64,000 nt of DNA from Salinisphaera sp. (GTDB lineage: Bacteria > Pseudomonadota > Gammaproteobacteria > Nevskiales > Salinisphaeraceae): assembly GCF_002729955.1 (NCBI RefSeq), contig NZ_PBYA01000032.1:1-64000 (forward strand), read 5' to 3'. Both the position numbers and the translations under genes were made by a program. The notes beneath the pieces were generated by a model, which saw nothing but the letters and a program-made list of their open reading frames with translations, was not told where the DNA came from and made no database searches. Positions 11,455 to 20,688 of the stretch are shown here, piece by piece (the stretch's first letter is position 1; each line of letters starts with the position of its first letter).

Positions 11455-11817
11455 ATGCGTATCTCAAAAGCCAAATCGCGCGTGTTTATTGCTGCCTCTC
11501 TAGTCCTGGGTAGCTCGATATTTGCTTCAGCCAACGCTAGCCCAGGGCATGAAACTGAATCGAGTAGCTCTGCAGCTTCTGGGAAATCACACGGCGCTTC
11601 AGCGATCAATAGCGAGGCTAAGACAAGTAATCCTCCACGCTCGACAAGCTCCGGTCCTAGAAGTGCCGACGACTATGACGTGATCGACCACTCCACCAAA
11701 AGTGGGCACACGGTGAATAAAGGCTCTTCAAGTGAATCACAAAAGAAAAGCCTCGAAGGCCAGGATCACACTGATCCGCAGGCGCATATTCACGCCGGGC
11801 CTCATAATCGCGACTGA
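11455..11817 (+). CDS. secreted low-complexity Ser/His-rich hypothetical protein
   Basis: Signal peptide MRISKAKSRVFIAASLVLGSSIFASANA; His-containing tail QAHIHAGPHNRD. Confidence 0.5.
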   Translation: MRISKAKSRVFIAASLVLGSSIFASANASPGHETESSSSAASGKSHGASAINSEAKTSNPPRSTSSGPRSADDYDVIDHSTKSGHTVNKGSSSESQKKSLEGQDHTDPQAHIHAGPHNRD

Positions 11818-11854
11818 CTCTAGGTATTGAGACACCTATAAGGTCGCTTAATAA

Positions 11855-11881
11855 AAGGGGGCGGCTTTTGCCCGCCCCCTT
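11855..11881 (+). terminator. intrinsic terminator-like hairpin
   Basis: aagggggcgg-cttttgc-ccgccccctt, perfect 10-bp stem; weak U-tract. Confidence 0.6.
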
Positions 11882-12067
11882 CTCTACCTTCTCGCGCATC
11901 GCACACCAGCTGTCGGGTTAAGGCGGACATCCCCAGTGCGTTCAGAATTCAGTCTTGATTTCTGTCAAAACCCGAAAATCTAGACCGGAAGCATCACCCT
12001 CCCATCCTGTGAACACATATAGGCGGCGCGTTCGTTGGGTCGCCTCTGATCAATAAGGGGTATTCCT

Positions 12068-12463
12068 ATCTCCACCATTGGCAAAACCGCACGCATACTC
12101 GGCATGTCTGTCGACACGCTGCGCTATTACGAAAAAATTGGTCTGCTACCCCCTGTTGCACGGGATAGTCAAGGACGACGACATTTTGCAGCGCGAGACC
12201 TGCGGCGTCTGCGTTTCATCCAACGCGCCCAACGCTGTGATTTCTCTCTAGACGAAATCAGGGTCTTGCTCGAATCACGAAGCTGCCGCGACGCTGCCCG
12301 GCCTGAGGTTGCGCGTTTGACCCAGCAAAAACTAAGGGATGTCCAAGCTCGGATAGCCGAGTTGAATCTGCTTCAACAGGAACTCGGAAACCTATTGCAA
12401 CGATGCGAAGCCAGCGATCAGGGTTGCCCAATAATTGATCGGTTCGACGCTCCGACCAAGTAA
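12068..12463 (+). CDS. MerR-family heavy-metal-responsive regulator (ZntR/CadR/PbrR-like), apparently non-ATG start
   Basis: ISTIGKTARILGMSVDTLRYYEKIGLLPP...CRDAARPEV...QGCPIID; the first ATG (12104) falls inside the HTH. ATC 12068 or ATT 12062 follows an AAGGGG RBS-like run. Confidence 0.8.
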   Translation: MSTIGKTARILGMSVDTLRYYEKIGLLPPVARDSQGRRHFAARDLRRLRFIQRAQRCDFSLDEIRVLLESRSCRDAARPEVARLTQQKLRDVQARIAELNLLQQELGNLLQRCEASDQGCPIIDRFDAPTK

Positions 12464-12499
12464 TCCCAATAACAATAATTTTGAGGCGCTAAATAATTC

Positions 12500-12530
12500 T
12501 TGACCTGGAGTCAACTCCAGGTCCTACGCT
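12500..12530 (+). promoter_or_regulatory. MerR-type (ZntR/PbrR-like) promoter/operator
   Basis: TTGACCTGGAGTCAACTCCAGGTCCTACGCT: perfect 9-bp dyad ACCTGGAGT-CA-ACTCCAGGT in a 19-bp spacer between TTGACC and TACGCT. Confidence 0.85.
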
Positions 12531-12594
12531 CTTTCGCAATGGTTCTCTATGCACAGCCCACAACAGGCTGAGGGCCAAAGACAAGGAGCCGCCT

Positions 12595-12837
12595 ATGCAA
12601 ACCACTACGCTTAACATCATTGGCATGCATTGCGATGGTTGTGTGCAAATTGTGAAGACCGTTATCGAGCAGCAACCCGGCGTCAGAGGCTGCTCGGTTT
12701 CATTAGAAGTACACGAGGCGCGCGTGGCACACGACGCAGCGGAATCATCCTCCGATGCCATTGTGGAGGCCATACGAAAAGCTGGCTACACCGCCATATT
12801 GAATCACCCCGGGATTACCGGAGGCTCGTGGTTTTGA
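12595..12837 (+). CDS. HMA-domain metal-binding protein (MerP/CopZ-like), 3' end altered by IS insertion
   Basis: MQTTTLNIIGMHCDGCVQIVKTVIEQQPGVRGCSVSLEVHEARV...KAGYTA, then IS-derived ILNHPGITGGSWF. Confidence 0.85.
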   Translation: MQTTTLNIIGMHCDGCVQIVKTVIEQQPGVRGCSVSLEVHEARVAHDAAESSSDAIVEAIRKAGYTAILNHPGITGGSWF

Positions 12838-12838
12838 G

Positions 12839-13741
12839 TCACGCCGCTTTGGCGGACTCGGAAAGTGTGGCATAGAAGTCTTCTTCAGCCTCGGCCGGCG
12901 GGATATCGCCGATCGGCCCGAACAGGCGCTGCTGATTGAACCAGTCGATCCAGTCCAGTGTTGCGAACTCGACCGCTTCGAGATGACGCCACGGGCCCAT
13001 CCGGCGGATGACTTCCGTCTTGAACAGCCCGATTACGGTCTCGGCCAGGGCGTTGTCATACGAGCTACCAACGCGCCCGACCGAGGGCTTGATGCCGACC
13101 TCAGTCAGCCGCTCGCTGTAGCGAATCGACAGATATTGGACACCGCGGTCGGTATGTTGAATCAGGCCCTTGGCGGGTTGCCGATCATGGATGGCTTGCT
13201 CGAGCGCATCGAGTACGAGACTCGTGTTGGGCGCGCTCGATGCACGCCAGCCGACGATGCGTCGGGCGTACGCGTCGATGACAAAGGCGACGTAGACAAA
13301 GCCGCGCCACGTCGCAACGTACGTGAAATCCGCCACCCAGAGCTGGTTGGGCGCATCCGCCGTGAAGTCCCGACGGACGTGATCCTCGGGGACGGCCTGG
13401 CGCGGGTCAGCGCGCGTCGTGCGAGGCGCACACCCGCGGGTGACGCCCTGTAGGCCCATATCCTGCATCAGACGCTCGACCGTGCAGCGGGCGACCTGCC
13501 ATTGGTCTCGCTGTAGCTGGCGCCAGACCTTGCGCGCCCCGTAAACGCACTTGTTGGCCTCCCAGGTCTGCTGAATCGCCTCACGCATTCGGGCGTCGCG
13601 CTGTTGGCGAGCGGATCGGCGCTCCGGATTCGCTTGTCTCAATTTGGCGTCGTGGTACGTCGACGATGCGATCGGCAACACCGTGCAGATCGGCCCGACA
13701 CCGTAGACGTTGCGGTGATCATCGATGAAATCGATCATCAC
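12839..13741 (-). CDS. IS3-family transposase OrfB (DDE integrase core)
   Basis: [32 protein letters not shown]...HTDRGVQY...SYDNALAE. Confidence 0.95.
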   Translation of the reverse strand: MMIDFIDDHRNVYGVGPICTVLPIASSTYHDAKLRQANPERRSARQQRDARMREAIQQTWEANKCVYGARKVWRQLQRDQWQVARCTVERLMQDMGLQGVTRGCAPRTTRADPRQAVPEDHVRRDFTADAPNQLWVADFTYVATWRGFVYVAFVIDAYARRIVGWRASSAPNTSLVLDALEQAIHDRQPAKGLIQHTDRGVQYLSIRYSERLTEVGIKPSVGRVGSSYDNALAETVIGLFKTEVIRRMGPWRHLEAVEFATLDWIDWFNQQRLFGPIGDIPPAEAEEDFYATLSESAKAA

Positions 13742-14058
13742 TTGCCTCGGCGGTCGAGCTCCGCCTGGGCAAAATATGCGGATGCCTTGCGCAGGATCTC
13801 GTTGGCACGCTTGAGCTCGCGATTCTCGCGCTCGAGCGCCTTGACGCGCTCGCGCTCTTCGGTGGTCTGGCCATCGCGCAGACCGCGATCACGTTCGGCC
13901 TGGCGAACCCAATGGCGCAGCGTCTCAGGTGTGCAGCCGAACTTGCCGGCGATCGAGCCGATTGCGGCCCACTGCGAGGCGTACTCGCCCTGATGATCGA
14001 AGACCATCCGGATCGCGCGATGACGGACTTCCGGGGAATAACGTTTGCTCTGTTTCAT
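13738..14058 (-). CDS. IS3-family transposase OrfA (HTH + coiled coil)
   Basis: [59 protein letters not shown]. Confidence 0.93.
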   Translation of the reverse strand: MKQSKRYSPEVRHRAIRMVFDHQGEYASQWAAIGSIAGKFGCTPETLRHWVRQAERDRGLRDGQTTEERERVKALERENRELKRANEILRKASAYFAQAELDRRGK

Positions 14059-14129
14059 GGCTCCAGTTTCTCAAGAGTTGGAGCCTCCGACGAACCCGGG
14101 GCGATTCAATATCCTCGACGTCATAAGCG

Positions 14130-14777
14130 ATGGCAGACCTGTCATTTCTCGCACTCGCTGCGAGCTTGGGCCTGCTTGGCTTCGTAGAGCCCTGCTCGGT
14201 TGGAAGCCATCTCCTTTTTTTAAAGTATTTAGATCGGCTACCAGTCCGCGAACAGCTGTATCAAACACTCCTATTCGCTCTGGTACGTGCCGCGTTAATG
14301 GCTGGACTCGGCGTACTCGCGGCGACGATCGGCGCGCAACTAGTAGCCTTTCAGCACGGCTTATGGATGGCTCTAGGTAGCCTTTACTTCCTACTAGGGC
14401 TAACTTACTTGGCTGGCGGTACGCCGTGGCTTACCCGCCAAAGCGACCGACTGCTGCCGCGCGTACCGACGACATCCAGTGGCGCCGCGCTCGGCGTGTT
14501 GTTCGGCTTCAATATCCCTGCTTGTGCTGCCCCGTTGCTCGCAGTCTTAATCGGCGGCGCCGCAGCTCAAGTCGCCTCCGGGGGCGGAATAGCCTATGGC
14601 GGCGTGTCCCTGTTCATCTTTGGACTCGCGTTGTCCAGCCCGCTTGTGCTCGCGGTGCTCACCCGACGTGGACGTCGGTTGTTGAATACGATCGCGCGAT
14701 TCGCTGCACGGATGCCCCGCATCACGGGCGCAGTGCTCGTTCTGCTCGGGGTCTGGTCTATCGGACTGGCGTTGTAA
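14130..14777 (+). CDS. CcdA/DsbD-like thiol-redox membrane protein
   Basis: MADLSFLALAASLGLLGFVEPCSVGSHLLFLKYLDRL...FGFNIPACAAPLLAVLIGGAAA: paired Pro-Cys TM motifs. Confidence 0.75.
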   Translation: MADLSFLALAASLGLLGFVEPCSVGSHLLFLKYLDRLPVREQLYQTLLFALVRAALMAGLGVLAATIGAQLVAFQHGLWMALGSLYFLLGLTYLAGGTPWLTRQSDRLLPRVPTTSSGAALGVLFGFNIPACAAPLLAVLIGGAAAQVASGGGIAYGGVSLFIFGLALSSPLVLAVLTRRGRRLLNTIARFAARMPRITGAVLVLLGVWSIGLAL

Positions 14778-14845
14778 GGACGTGTGTTGCGAGCGCCCAT
14801 CGATACGGCCCTCATTTCGACACGAAAATCGCCCGTGAAGCGCAT

Positions 14846-15111
14846 ATGCATACCGTGATTCTGGAAACCTCGTTGGTTAGTCCGGCCTGCGGACATCAGG
14901 CCCAGGAAACCGTGCCAGCCGCCGCCAGTCAGTACTTTTACGAGTGCGGCGGCTGTGCAGTGCATTGCTGCGTCCCGGAGCTGATAACTGTTGCGTGTAC
15001 TGCTCTTACGGACCGATGCCCTGTCTTACTAGTACGGCAGGCCGGCAACTGCTCACGCTGGGACGAACACGCGTCGGACCGCGCCATCTCCCTGAAGAGG
15101 TGATGCCATGA
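14846..15111 (+). pseudogene. GDCCVxC-domain-like small Cys protein, frameshifted
   Basis: MHTVILETSLVSPACGHQAQETVPAAASQYFYECGGC then a different frame: LRPGADNCCVYCSYGPMPC; expected Cys positions changed to Ser. Confidence 0.7.
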
Positions 15112-17531
15112 ACGAGGCAACCGCAAAATCCGACCAATTCCACCCACGGAGCGAGGAAACCGCCGGTGATTCCGGCATCCGCCGCGTACGCGCCCACATC
15201 GGCGGGCTGCATTGCTCGTTGTGTACCGGCACCATCGAGCGAGCGCTGAGGGCCAAGCGCGGCGTGCAACGGGTGGCTGTTAGCCTGACCCACGAGCAGG
15301 CGCTCGTGGAATACGACAGCGGCGAGACCGACGCCGCCACCCTTATGGGCACCCTCCAGCAGATCGGCTATACCCTGAGTGACCCGCGCAAGGTGGAACC
15401 CTTCGAGCGCCAAGAACAGGCGTTGGCGCTCGAACGCAACCGCTTCTTGGCAGCGCTGACACTGAGTCTGGCTGCGGTGGGTCTGATCGTCGATACCACC
15501 AGCGCTTGGACTCTGGGCCTGTCAGCGCTGGTCTACATCAGTTTGATCGGCTTTGGCTATGCCGTGCTGCGAGGCCGCGGCCACGCGATCGCGCTGGCCG
15601 GCAGCGCCGTTCTCGCCGCCGGCGGAATGATCCTGTTTGCGCTGCGCGTGAGCGGCATGCTGGCCGACTACGAGCCGATGCTGGTCGCGGCGCTCGCACT
15701 CGTCCTCATGTTCGGGCTGGCCCGGCATATGTTGGTCATGGCTGTTCAGGCGCTGCGCCGTGGCATCCTCAATCAGCACGTCCTCGTCGAAATCGGTGCT
15801 TTCGCTGGCTTAATAGGCGGCGCGATAGGGCTGGTAACACAACCGCCGGGTTATCCGACCGCAGCGTTTTTCGCGGTTTCGGTGATGGTGCTGACCTACC
15901 ATTTGTTTTCCGAATGGCTATCGCTGATCGTCAAAACGCGTAGCGCGCAGTCGGTCAAACGACTGCTGGATCTGCAGCCGGAAACCGCACAAGTGGTAAC
16001 CGAAGATGGCGAGCAAGAGCGACCGATCACGCAGGTTGAAGCGAACATGCAGGTCCGCGTGCGCCCAGGCGAGCGCATTCCGGTCGACGGCGAGGTAATC
16101 GACGGCAGTTCTGCAGTGGACGAATCGTTGATTACCGGCGAGCCGATGCCCGTGGAAAAAGCCGCCGGCGATCAAATCGTCGGGGGCGCCATCAACAATA
16201 ATGGAACCTTGCTGATCCGGGTTACTGCAGTCGGGGACGAGAGCTTTCTCCATCAAGTGATATCCAGCGTGGAAGACGCCCGTGCGCTCAAGCCGGGGTT
16301 GCTGCATATCGTCGATCGGGTGCTACAAGTTTATACGCCTACGGTACTCATGATTTCCGCACTCGCGTTTCTGGGCTGGATCCTCGGCCCGCTAGCCTTC
16401 GGCGTCGATGCCGAACTCCAGCGAGCTATATTCGCAGCACTCACAGTGCTGGTAATGGGCTACCCCTGCGCGGTCGGCATATCTGCGCCCCTGTCGATCG
16501 TGCGTGGCGCCGGTGAGGCCGCAGACAAGGGTGTCTTGATGCGTACCGGGGAGGCCTTCCAGGCCTTGCGCAAGATCGATACCGTGGTGTTCGACAAGAC
16601 CGGCACCCTAACCGAAGGCCGGCCGGCAGTGCGTTCGATTCACGGCATCAACGGCAATGACGACACCCTGCTGGCCTTCGCCGCTGCGGTGGAAGCTGCC
16701 TCGGAGCATCCGCTGGGCCGGGCAGTCGTGGAGGCCGCGCTCGAACGTGGGCTGGATTTTCCGGACGTCGAGGACTTCCACGCCGAGTCCGGCCGCGGTG
16801 TGACGGCGTGGGTTGACGGCGAGTCCGTGCGAGTCGGCAGCCCGGCCTTTCTAAGCAGCGCCGGGATTGCCTTGGACGTTTTGCAGGAACGTATCGACGC
16901 TGCCGAACAACAGGGCCACACAGTGGTCGTCGTAGCCCGCGGCGATCGGTTGCTTGGTGCAATCGCGCTCGGTGACGCGTTGCGCGCCGATACTGTCGAT
17001 ACCATAGCCCGGCTGCATGGCGTGGGCATTCGCACTGCGATGCTTACGGGCGACAATGAACGAACCGCACGGCATATCGGCCAGCGCGCCGGCATCGACG
17101 ACGTGTATGCAGGGGTCCTCCCCGATCAGAAGGCCGAGCGCTTACGCGCCATGCAGCGCAACGCACGTCTTGCGATGGTCGGCGATGGCATCAACGATGC
17201 ACCGGCGCTCATGCAGGCCGATATCGGTATCGCCATGGGCTCAGGCACCGACATCGCCATCGATGCGGCTGATATCATCATTTTGAACGGTCAGCTCGGG
17301 GCAGTGATCACCGCCTGGGAAATAAGCCGGTGGGGTTATCGCAAAATGCTGCAGAACGTGAGCTTGGCCTTTTTGTTCAATGGCATCGGCATTCCATTGG
17401 CCGCCACGGGCTTGATCTATCCAGTCTGGGCCATGGTGGCCATGGCTGCCAGTGTAACCGCGATCTTCGTCAATTCGCTTTGGCAGCGGCCGGCAATGTT
17501 CTTCGATGCCGTTGCGAGCGTAGACGCTTAG
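15108..17531 (+). CDS. heavy-metal P1B-type ATPase with HCSLC HMA domain and YPC (not CPC) membrane motif
   Basis: [62 protein letters not shown]. Confidence 0.93.
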   Translation: MNEATAKSDQFHPRSEETAGDSGIRRVRAHIGGLHCSLCTGTIERALRAKRGVQRVAVSLTHEQALVEYDSGETDAATLMGTLQQIGYTLSDPRKVEPFERQEQALALERNRFLAALTLSLAAVGLIVDTTSAWTLGLSALVYISLIGFGYAVLRGRGHAIALAGSAVLAAGGMILFALRVSGMLADYEPMLVAALALVLMFGLARHMLVMAVQALRRGILNQHVLVEIGAFAGLIGGAIGLVTQPPGYPTAAFFAVSVMVLTYHLFSEWLSLIVKTRSAQSVKRLLDLQPETAQVVTEDGEQERPITQVEANMQVRVRPGERIPVDGEVIDGSSAVDESLITGEPMPVEKAAGDQIVGGAINNNGTLLIRVTAVGDESFLHQVISSVEDARALKPGLLHIVDRVLQVYTPTVLMISALAFLGWILGPLAFGVDAELQRAIFAALTVLVMGYPCAVGISAPLSIVRGAGEAADKGVLMRTGEAFQALRKIDTVVFDKTGTLTEGRPAVRSIHGINGNDDTLLAFAAAVEAASEHPLGRAVVEAALERGLDFPDVEDFHAESGRGVTAWVDGESVRVGSPAFLSSAGIALDVLQERIDAAEQQGHTVVVVARGDRLLGAIALGDALRADTVDTIARLHGVGIRTAMLTGDNERTARHIGQRAGIDDVYAGVLPDQKAERLRAMQRNARLAMVGDGINDAPALMQADIGIAMGSGTDIAIDAADIIILNGQLGAVITAWEISRWGYRKMLQNVSLAFLFNGIGIPLAATGLIYPVWAMVAMAASVTAIFVNSLWQRPAMFFDAVASVDA

Positions 17532-17803
17532 CGACATCTGAACTCAGTAATGGGTCTCTATAAAAACGTAATATTAACCGGGCTTTGTCATATAGCTATG
17601 CGCAACCGCTAACTGACCTTCTATCGACGGCGGTTGGTGTCGGGCGCGCAAGGCGCGGAGTTCTGCAGGTTGGTATCGGCTGGTCGCGCTGATCACGGGC
17701 TTAGCGGCGACTGTCATCTGGATCGCCCGATCCAAGCTTTGATCACCCAGGCGAGCTTTGACTGCACACATCTGGAAACCGGCCACATAAAAGGATCGAA
17801 GCC

Positions 17804-17878
17804 ATGAGTTACATGTACGAGGGTCGGGCCATTTCCAATAGACGCCGTATTGCTCGCGCCGCTCGTCGCAAAAAATAA
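17804..17878 (+). CDS. 24-aa basic micro-ORF, coupled to the next ORF
   Basis: MSYMYEGRAISNRRRIARAARRKK*; AAAAGGATCG RBS-like run upstream; stop/start overlap TAATG with ORF 17878. Confidence 0.4.
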   Translation: MSYMYEGRAISNRRRIARAARRKK

Positions 17879-18267
17879 TGACCCCGTACCCCACTCCGGG
17901 TATTGTTTGCGGAAGAAGTGTGGCTTATATTCGCATTGTGAAAGTCCACTTGCTCCACGTGCTGATCGTGATGCTGGTATTCACCAGCGTGCTGGCCAGT
18001 CCAGCAGTTATGGCGTGGACAATGCCGGCTGAGGCTGCGGCAAGTGACTGCACGTTGTGTAAGGCTGACACCACCAATTCGCAGCATTCCACAGCAGCGA
18101 CTTCTACTTGCGCAATCGCCATCTGCGGCATGATGGCTGATGTCGGGCATGATCCTGCTGGGGTTACACCTCAGCCATCTGCGTTCCCCACGTTTCATAT
18201 CGAAACGCATCTGGGGCGCCAACTCGAAGGGCCCGACCCTTTCCCGCCTCGAGCTTTCCACGTTTGA
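17878..18267 (+). CDS. small membrane-targeted Cys protein with C-terminal FPPR (CutF-like candidate)
   Basis: Hydrophobic signal LLHVLIVMLVFTSVLASPAVMA; CTLC, CAIAIC; ends GPDPFPPRAFHV. Confidence 0.55.
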   Translation: MTPYPTPGIVCGRSVAYIRIVKVHLLHVLIVMLVFTSVLASPAVMAWTMPAEAAASDCTLCKADTTNSQHSTAATSTCAIAICGMMADVGHDPAGVTPQPSAFPTFHIETHLGRQLEGPDPFPPRAFHV

Positions 18268-18418
18268 TCTGATCGACGCCTGAGGGCGTCACGAATCTCG
18301 GCTGAGCCTGTACATTCCGCGCTCCTGCGGTCTGTTCTGGCGCGTCATGCGACCAACCCATTCTGTCGTATGCGCGCCAAACGGCTCTCCGGCTCTCTAG
18401 ATCCCGTGGAGTTATCCC

Positions 18419-18859
18419 ATGATCCAATCACGCAAAGCGAGCATGGCGCGCCTGACGCTTATGCTTGTCCTTTTTGTCTCGACCGGCGTGGCTATAGCAG
18501 CGCCTGTAACGGCCCGCCTCTACCACAACCCCGGCTGCATGTGCTGTGAGCAGTACGCCGACTATCTCGGTAACAAGGGGTATGACGTGGAAGTGCTCGA
18601 CACCGACGATATGGCGGCCCTGAACAGAAAGCACGACGTAGAACCAGCGTTGTCGTCCTGTCATACCACCCTCATCGGCGACTACGTCGTCGTCGGTCAC
18701 GTGCCCGAGCCGATCGTCGCCAAATTGCTGCGCGAAAAACCCGATATCCGCGGTATTACGCTGCCGGGGATGCCAAGCGGCTCGCCGGGCATGCCTGGCA
18801 AGAAGAGCGAACCGTTCGTCATCAAAACACTGGATGGAGACGTTTACACGACGTATTGA
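18419..18859 (+). CDS. DUF411 periplasmic metal-binding protein
   Basis: ARLYHNPGCMCCEQYADYLGNKGYDV...LSSCHTTLIGDYVVVGHVP...GITLPGMPSGSPGM. Confidence 0.92.
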   Translation: MIQSRKASMARLTLMLVLFVSTGVAIAAPVTARLYHNPGCMCCEQYADYLGNKGYDVEVLDTDDMAALNRKHDVEPALSSCHTTLIGDYVVVGHVPEPIVAKLLREKPDIRGITLPGMPSGSPGMPGKKSEPFVIKTLDGDVYTTY

Positions 18860-18892
18860 ACCTGTGTGCACAAATTACCGAGGTAAACAACG

Positions 18893-19222
18893 ATGAAAAG
18901 CTGTCATTCCGAAGAATCGACTTCGTCATCCGACTCCCGTCATTTGGCCAGACGATGGCTTGAGCCACGCAGCATCCTTGTGGGCGGCCTCGCCGCCGCG
19001 GCGCTCGGCCTCTTATTCAACTGGAACTGGGTGGTGGCTGTCGGAATCGCGCCGCTGCTGTTCACCCTGCCCTGCATGCTAATGATGGGCTGGATGATGT
19101 GGAGCATGCGGCCGAAGCCTACTGACGATGCAACGGCCCGGCAGGAGCCAAACAAGCAGACCCGTTATTTAGAGCAGACCGCGCCGTCGAGCGCCCCTTC
19201 TGCACAATCCAAAGAGGACTAA
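18893..19222 (+). CDS. small two-TM membrane protein (DUF2933-like), metal-island associated
   Basis: ILVGGLAAAALGLLFNWNWVVAVGIAPLLFTLPCMLMMGWMMWSM. Confidence 0.55.
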   Translation: MKSCHSEESTSSSDSRHLARRWLEPRSILVGGLAAAALGLLFNWNWVVAVGIAPLLFTLPCMLMMGWMMWSMRPKPTDDATARQEPNKQTRYLEQTAPSSAPSAQSKED

Positions 19223-19225
19223 CCC

Positions 19226-19516
19226 ATGCATACAAAAGTAAAAATAATTATCGCCGCCGCCCTGGTCGCGGCCGTACCAGCCGTATTCGCTGCCGCGCAA
19301 AGCGACGACAGCCAATCGGCGTCCGGGAACCATATGGGGCACATGATGCAAGGCCAGGACGGCAAGGGCCATGGCATGGGCATGATGGGGGATGGCGGCA
19401 TGCCCATGATGAAAATGATGGGTCAGATGAACGACATGATGGAAACCTGCAACAAGATGATGCAGAGCAAAATGGAGAACATGGACGGCCCGGACGGCTC
19501 GGCCGAGAAGGGCTAA
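19226..19516 (+). CDS. secreted Met/His-rich protein, likely Cu-binding
   Basis: Signal peptide, then HMGHMMQGQDGKGHGMGMMGDGGMPMMKMMGQMNDMMETCNKMMQSKM. Confidence 0.65.
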   Translation: MHTKVKIIIAAALVAAVPAVFAAAQSDDSQSASGNHMGHMMQGQDGKGHGMGMMGDGGMPMMKMMGQMNDMMETCNKMMQSKMENMDGPDGSAEKG

Positions 19517-19585
19517 ACACCAACACGCCGGCGGCCATCCGCTGTGAGGTCGCCGGCCTCTTCTTCATCGAACAGGAGTACGAAA

Positions 19586-20221
19586 ATGAGCCTACGCCTA
19601 GGCGATACCGCACCGAATTTCACCGCTGATACCACTGATGGCGAGATCGATTTCCACGAATGGCTGGGGGACGGCTGGGGCATGCTGATGTCACATCCGG
19701 CCGATTTCACGCCGGTGTGCACCACCGAGTTGGGTGCCGTCGGCGGCCTCAAGGAAAAGTTCGCCAAGCGCAACGTGAAAGCCATCGTGGTGTCGGTGGA
19801 TTCGGTGGCGGACCACAAGCGCTGGTCATCGGATATCGAGGAGACTCAGGGTCAGGCCGTGAATTTTCCGATCATCGGCGATTCCAACCGCCAAGTCGCG
19901 GAACTTTACGACATGATCCACCCGAACGCGGGCGACACCTCCACGGTGCGCAGCGTCTTCGTCATCGATCCGAACAAGAAGATCCGCATGACGCTGACCT
20001 ACCCGAAGAGCGCGGGCCGCAACTTCAACGAGATCCTGCGCGTGATCGATTCGCTGCAGCTGACCGACAACTACAAGGTCACCACGCCGGCGAACTGGCA
20101 GGACGGCGACGACGTGATCGTCTCGCCCGCGCTGTCCAACGAGGAAGCCGAAAAGCACTTCCCGGACGGCTGGAACGAGCTCAAGCCCTACCTGCGCATG
20201 ACCAAGCAGCCGAACAAGTAA
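19586..20221 (+). CDS. 1-Cys peroxiredoxin (AhpC/TSA, Prx6-like)
   Basis: MSLRLGDTAPNFTADTTDGEIDFHEWLGDGWGMLMSHPADFTPVCTTELGAV; ATG 19586. Confidence 0.93.
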   Translation: MSLRLGDTAPNFTADTTDGEIDFHEWLGDGWGMLMSHPADFTPVCTTELGAVGGLKEKFAKRNVKAIVVSVDSVADHKRWSSDIEETQGQAVNFPIIGDSNRQVAELYDMIHPNAGDTSTVRSVFVIDPNKKIRMTLTYPKSAGRNFNEILRVIDSLQLTDNYKVTTPANWQDGDDVIVSPALSNEEAEKHFPDGWNELKPYLRMTKQPNK

Positions 20222-20384
20222 GCGGCTAGCCCACCTCGCTGCCCCGGATACGCACGATTCGCCGTGTTCGGGGCTTTATCAGCCTGTCGGATGCAACCCG
20301 CAATATGCGCAAAGAAACTACGCAAACGCGCGCGTGGCCCGGTAATTGGCTAGATATTAGCGGTGGTTGCCAGGAGACAGAATT

Positions 20385-20636
20385 GTGAAAATATTCGCGA
20401 CTTTTTCGTCAATGCTGCTAGCGGTTTTCTTCTTCAACATCGCGAGTGCAGCGCAACAGTCCGGCCCCGGCCGAATGGGTGAGGGTGGAATGATGAGCAG
20501 CGGCTCAATGATGCAGTGCAGCATGATGGGCGGACCCATGATGATTTTCGGGTTGCTCTTCCTACTGCTCATCTTCGTGATGCTCGTGCTCGCTACCCTG
20601 TCACTTGTGAAATACCTGCGCAGCACACGCAATTAG
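20385..20636 (+). CDS. Met-rich single-TM small membrane protein
   Basis: GTG start; MGEGGMMSSGSMMQCSMMGGPMMIFGLLFLLLIFVMLVLATLS. Confidence 0.55.
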   Translation: MKIFATFSSMLLAVFFFNIASAAQQSGPGRMGEGGMMSSGSMMQCSMMGGPMMIFGLLFLLLIFVMLVLATLSLVKYLRSTRN

Positions 20637-20688
20637 ACCGGAAGTCCTTTGTTATTTGCCGCAGTGAATCATTGAATGGCCACTTCCC

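Larger units (their letters stand above)
12800..14108 (-). mobile_element. IS3-family insertion sequence, 1309 bp, 4-bp ATAT target duplication
   Basis: Imperfect TIRs TGAATCACCCCGGGATTACCGGAGGCTC / TGAATCGCCCCGGGTTCGTCGGAGGCTC; ATAT at 12796-12799 and 14109-14112; contains OrfA and OrfB. Confidence 0.93.
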
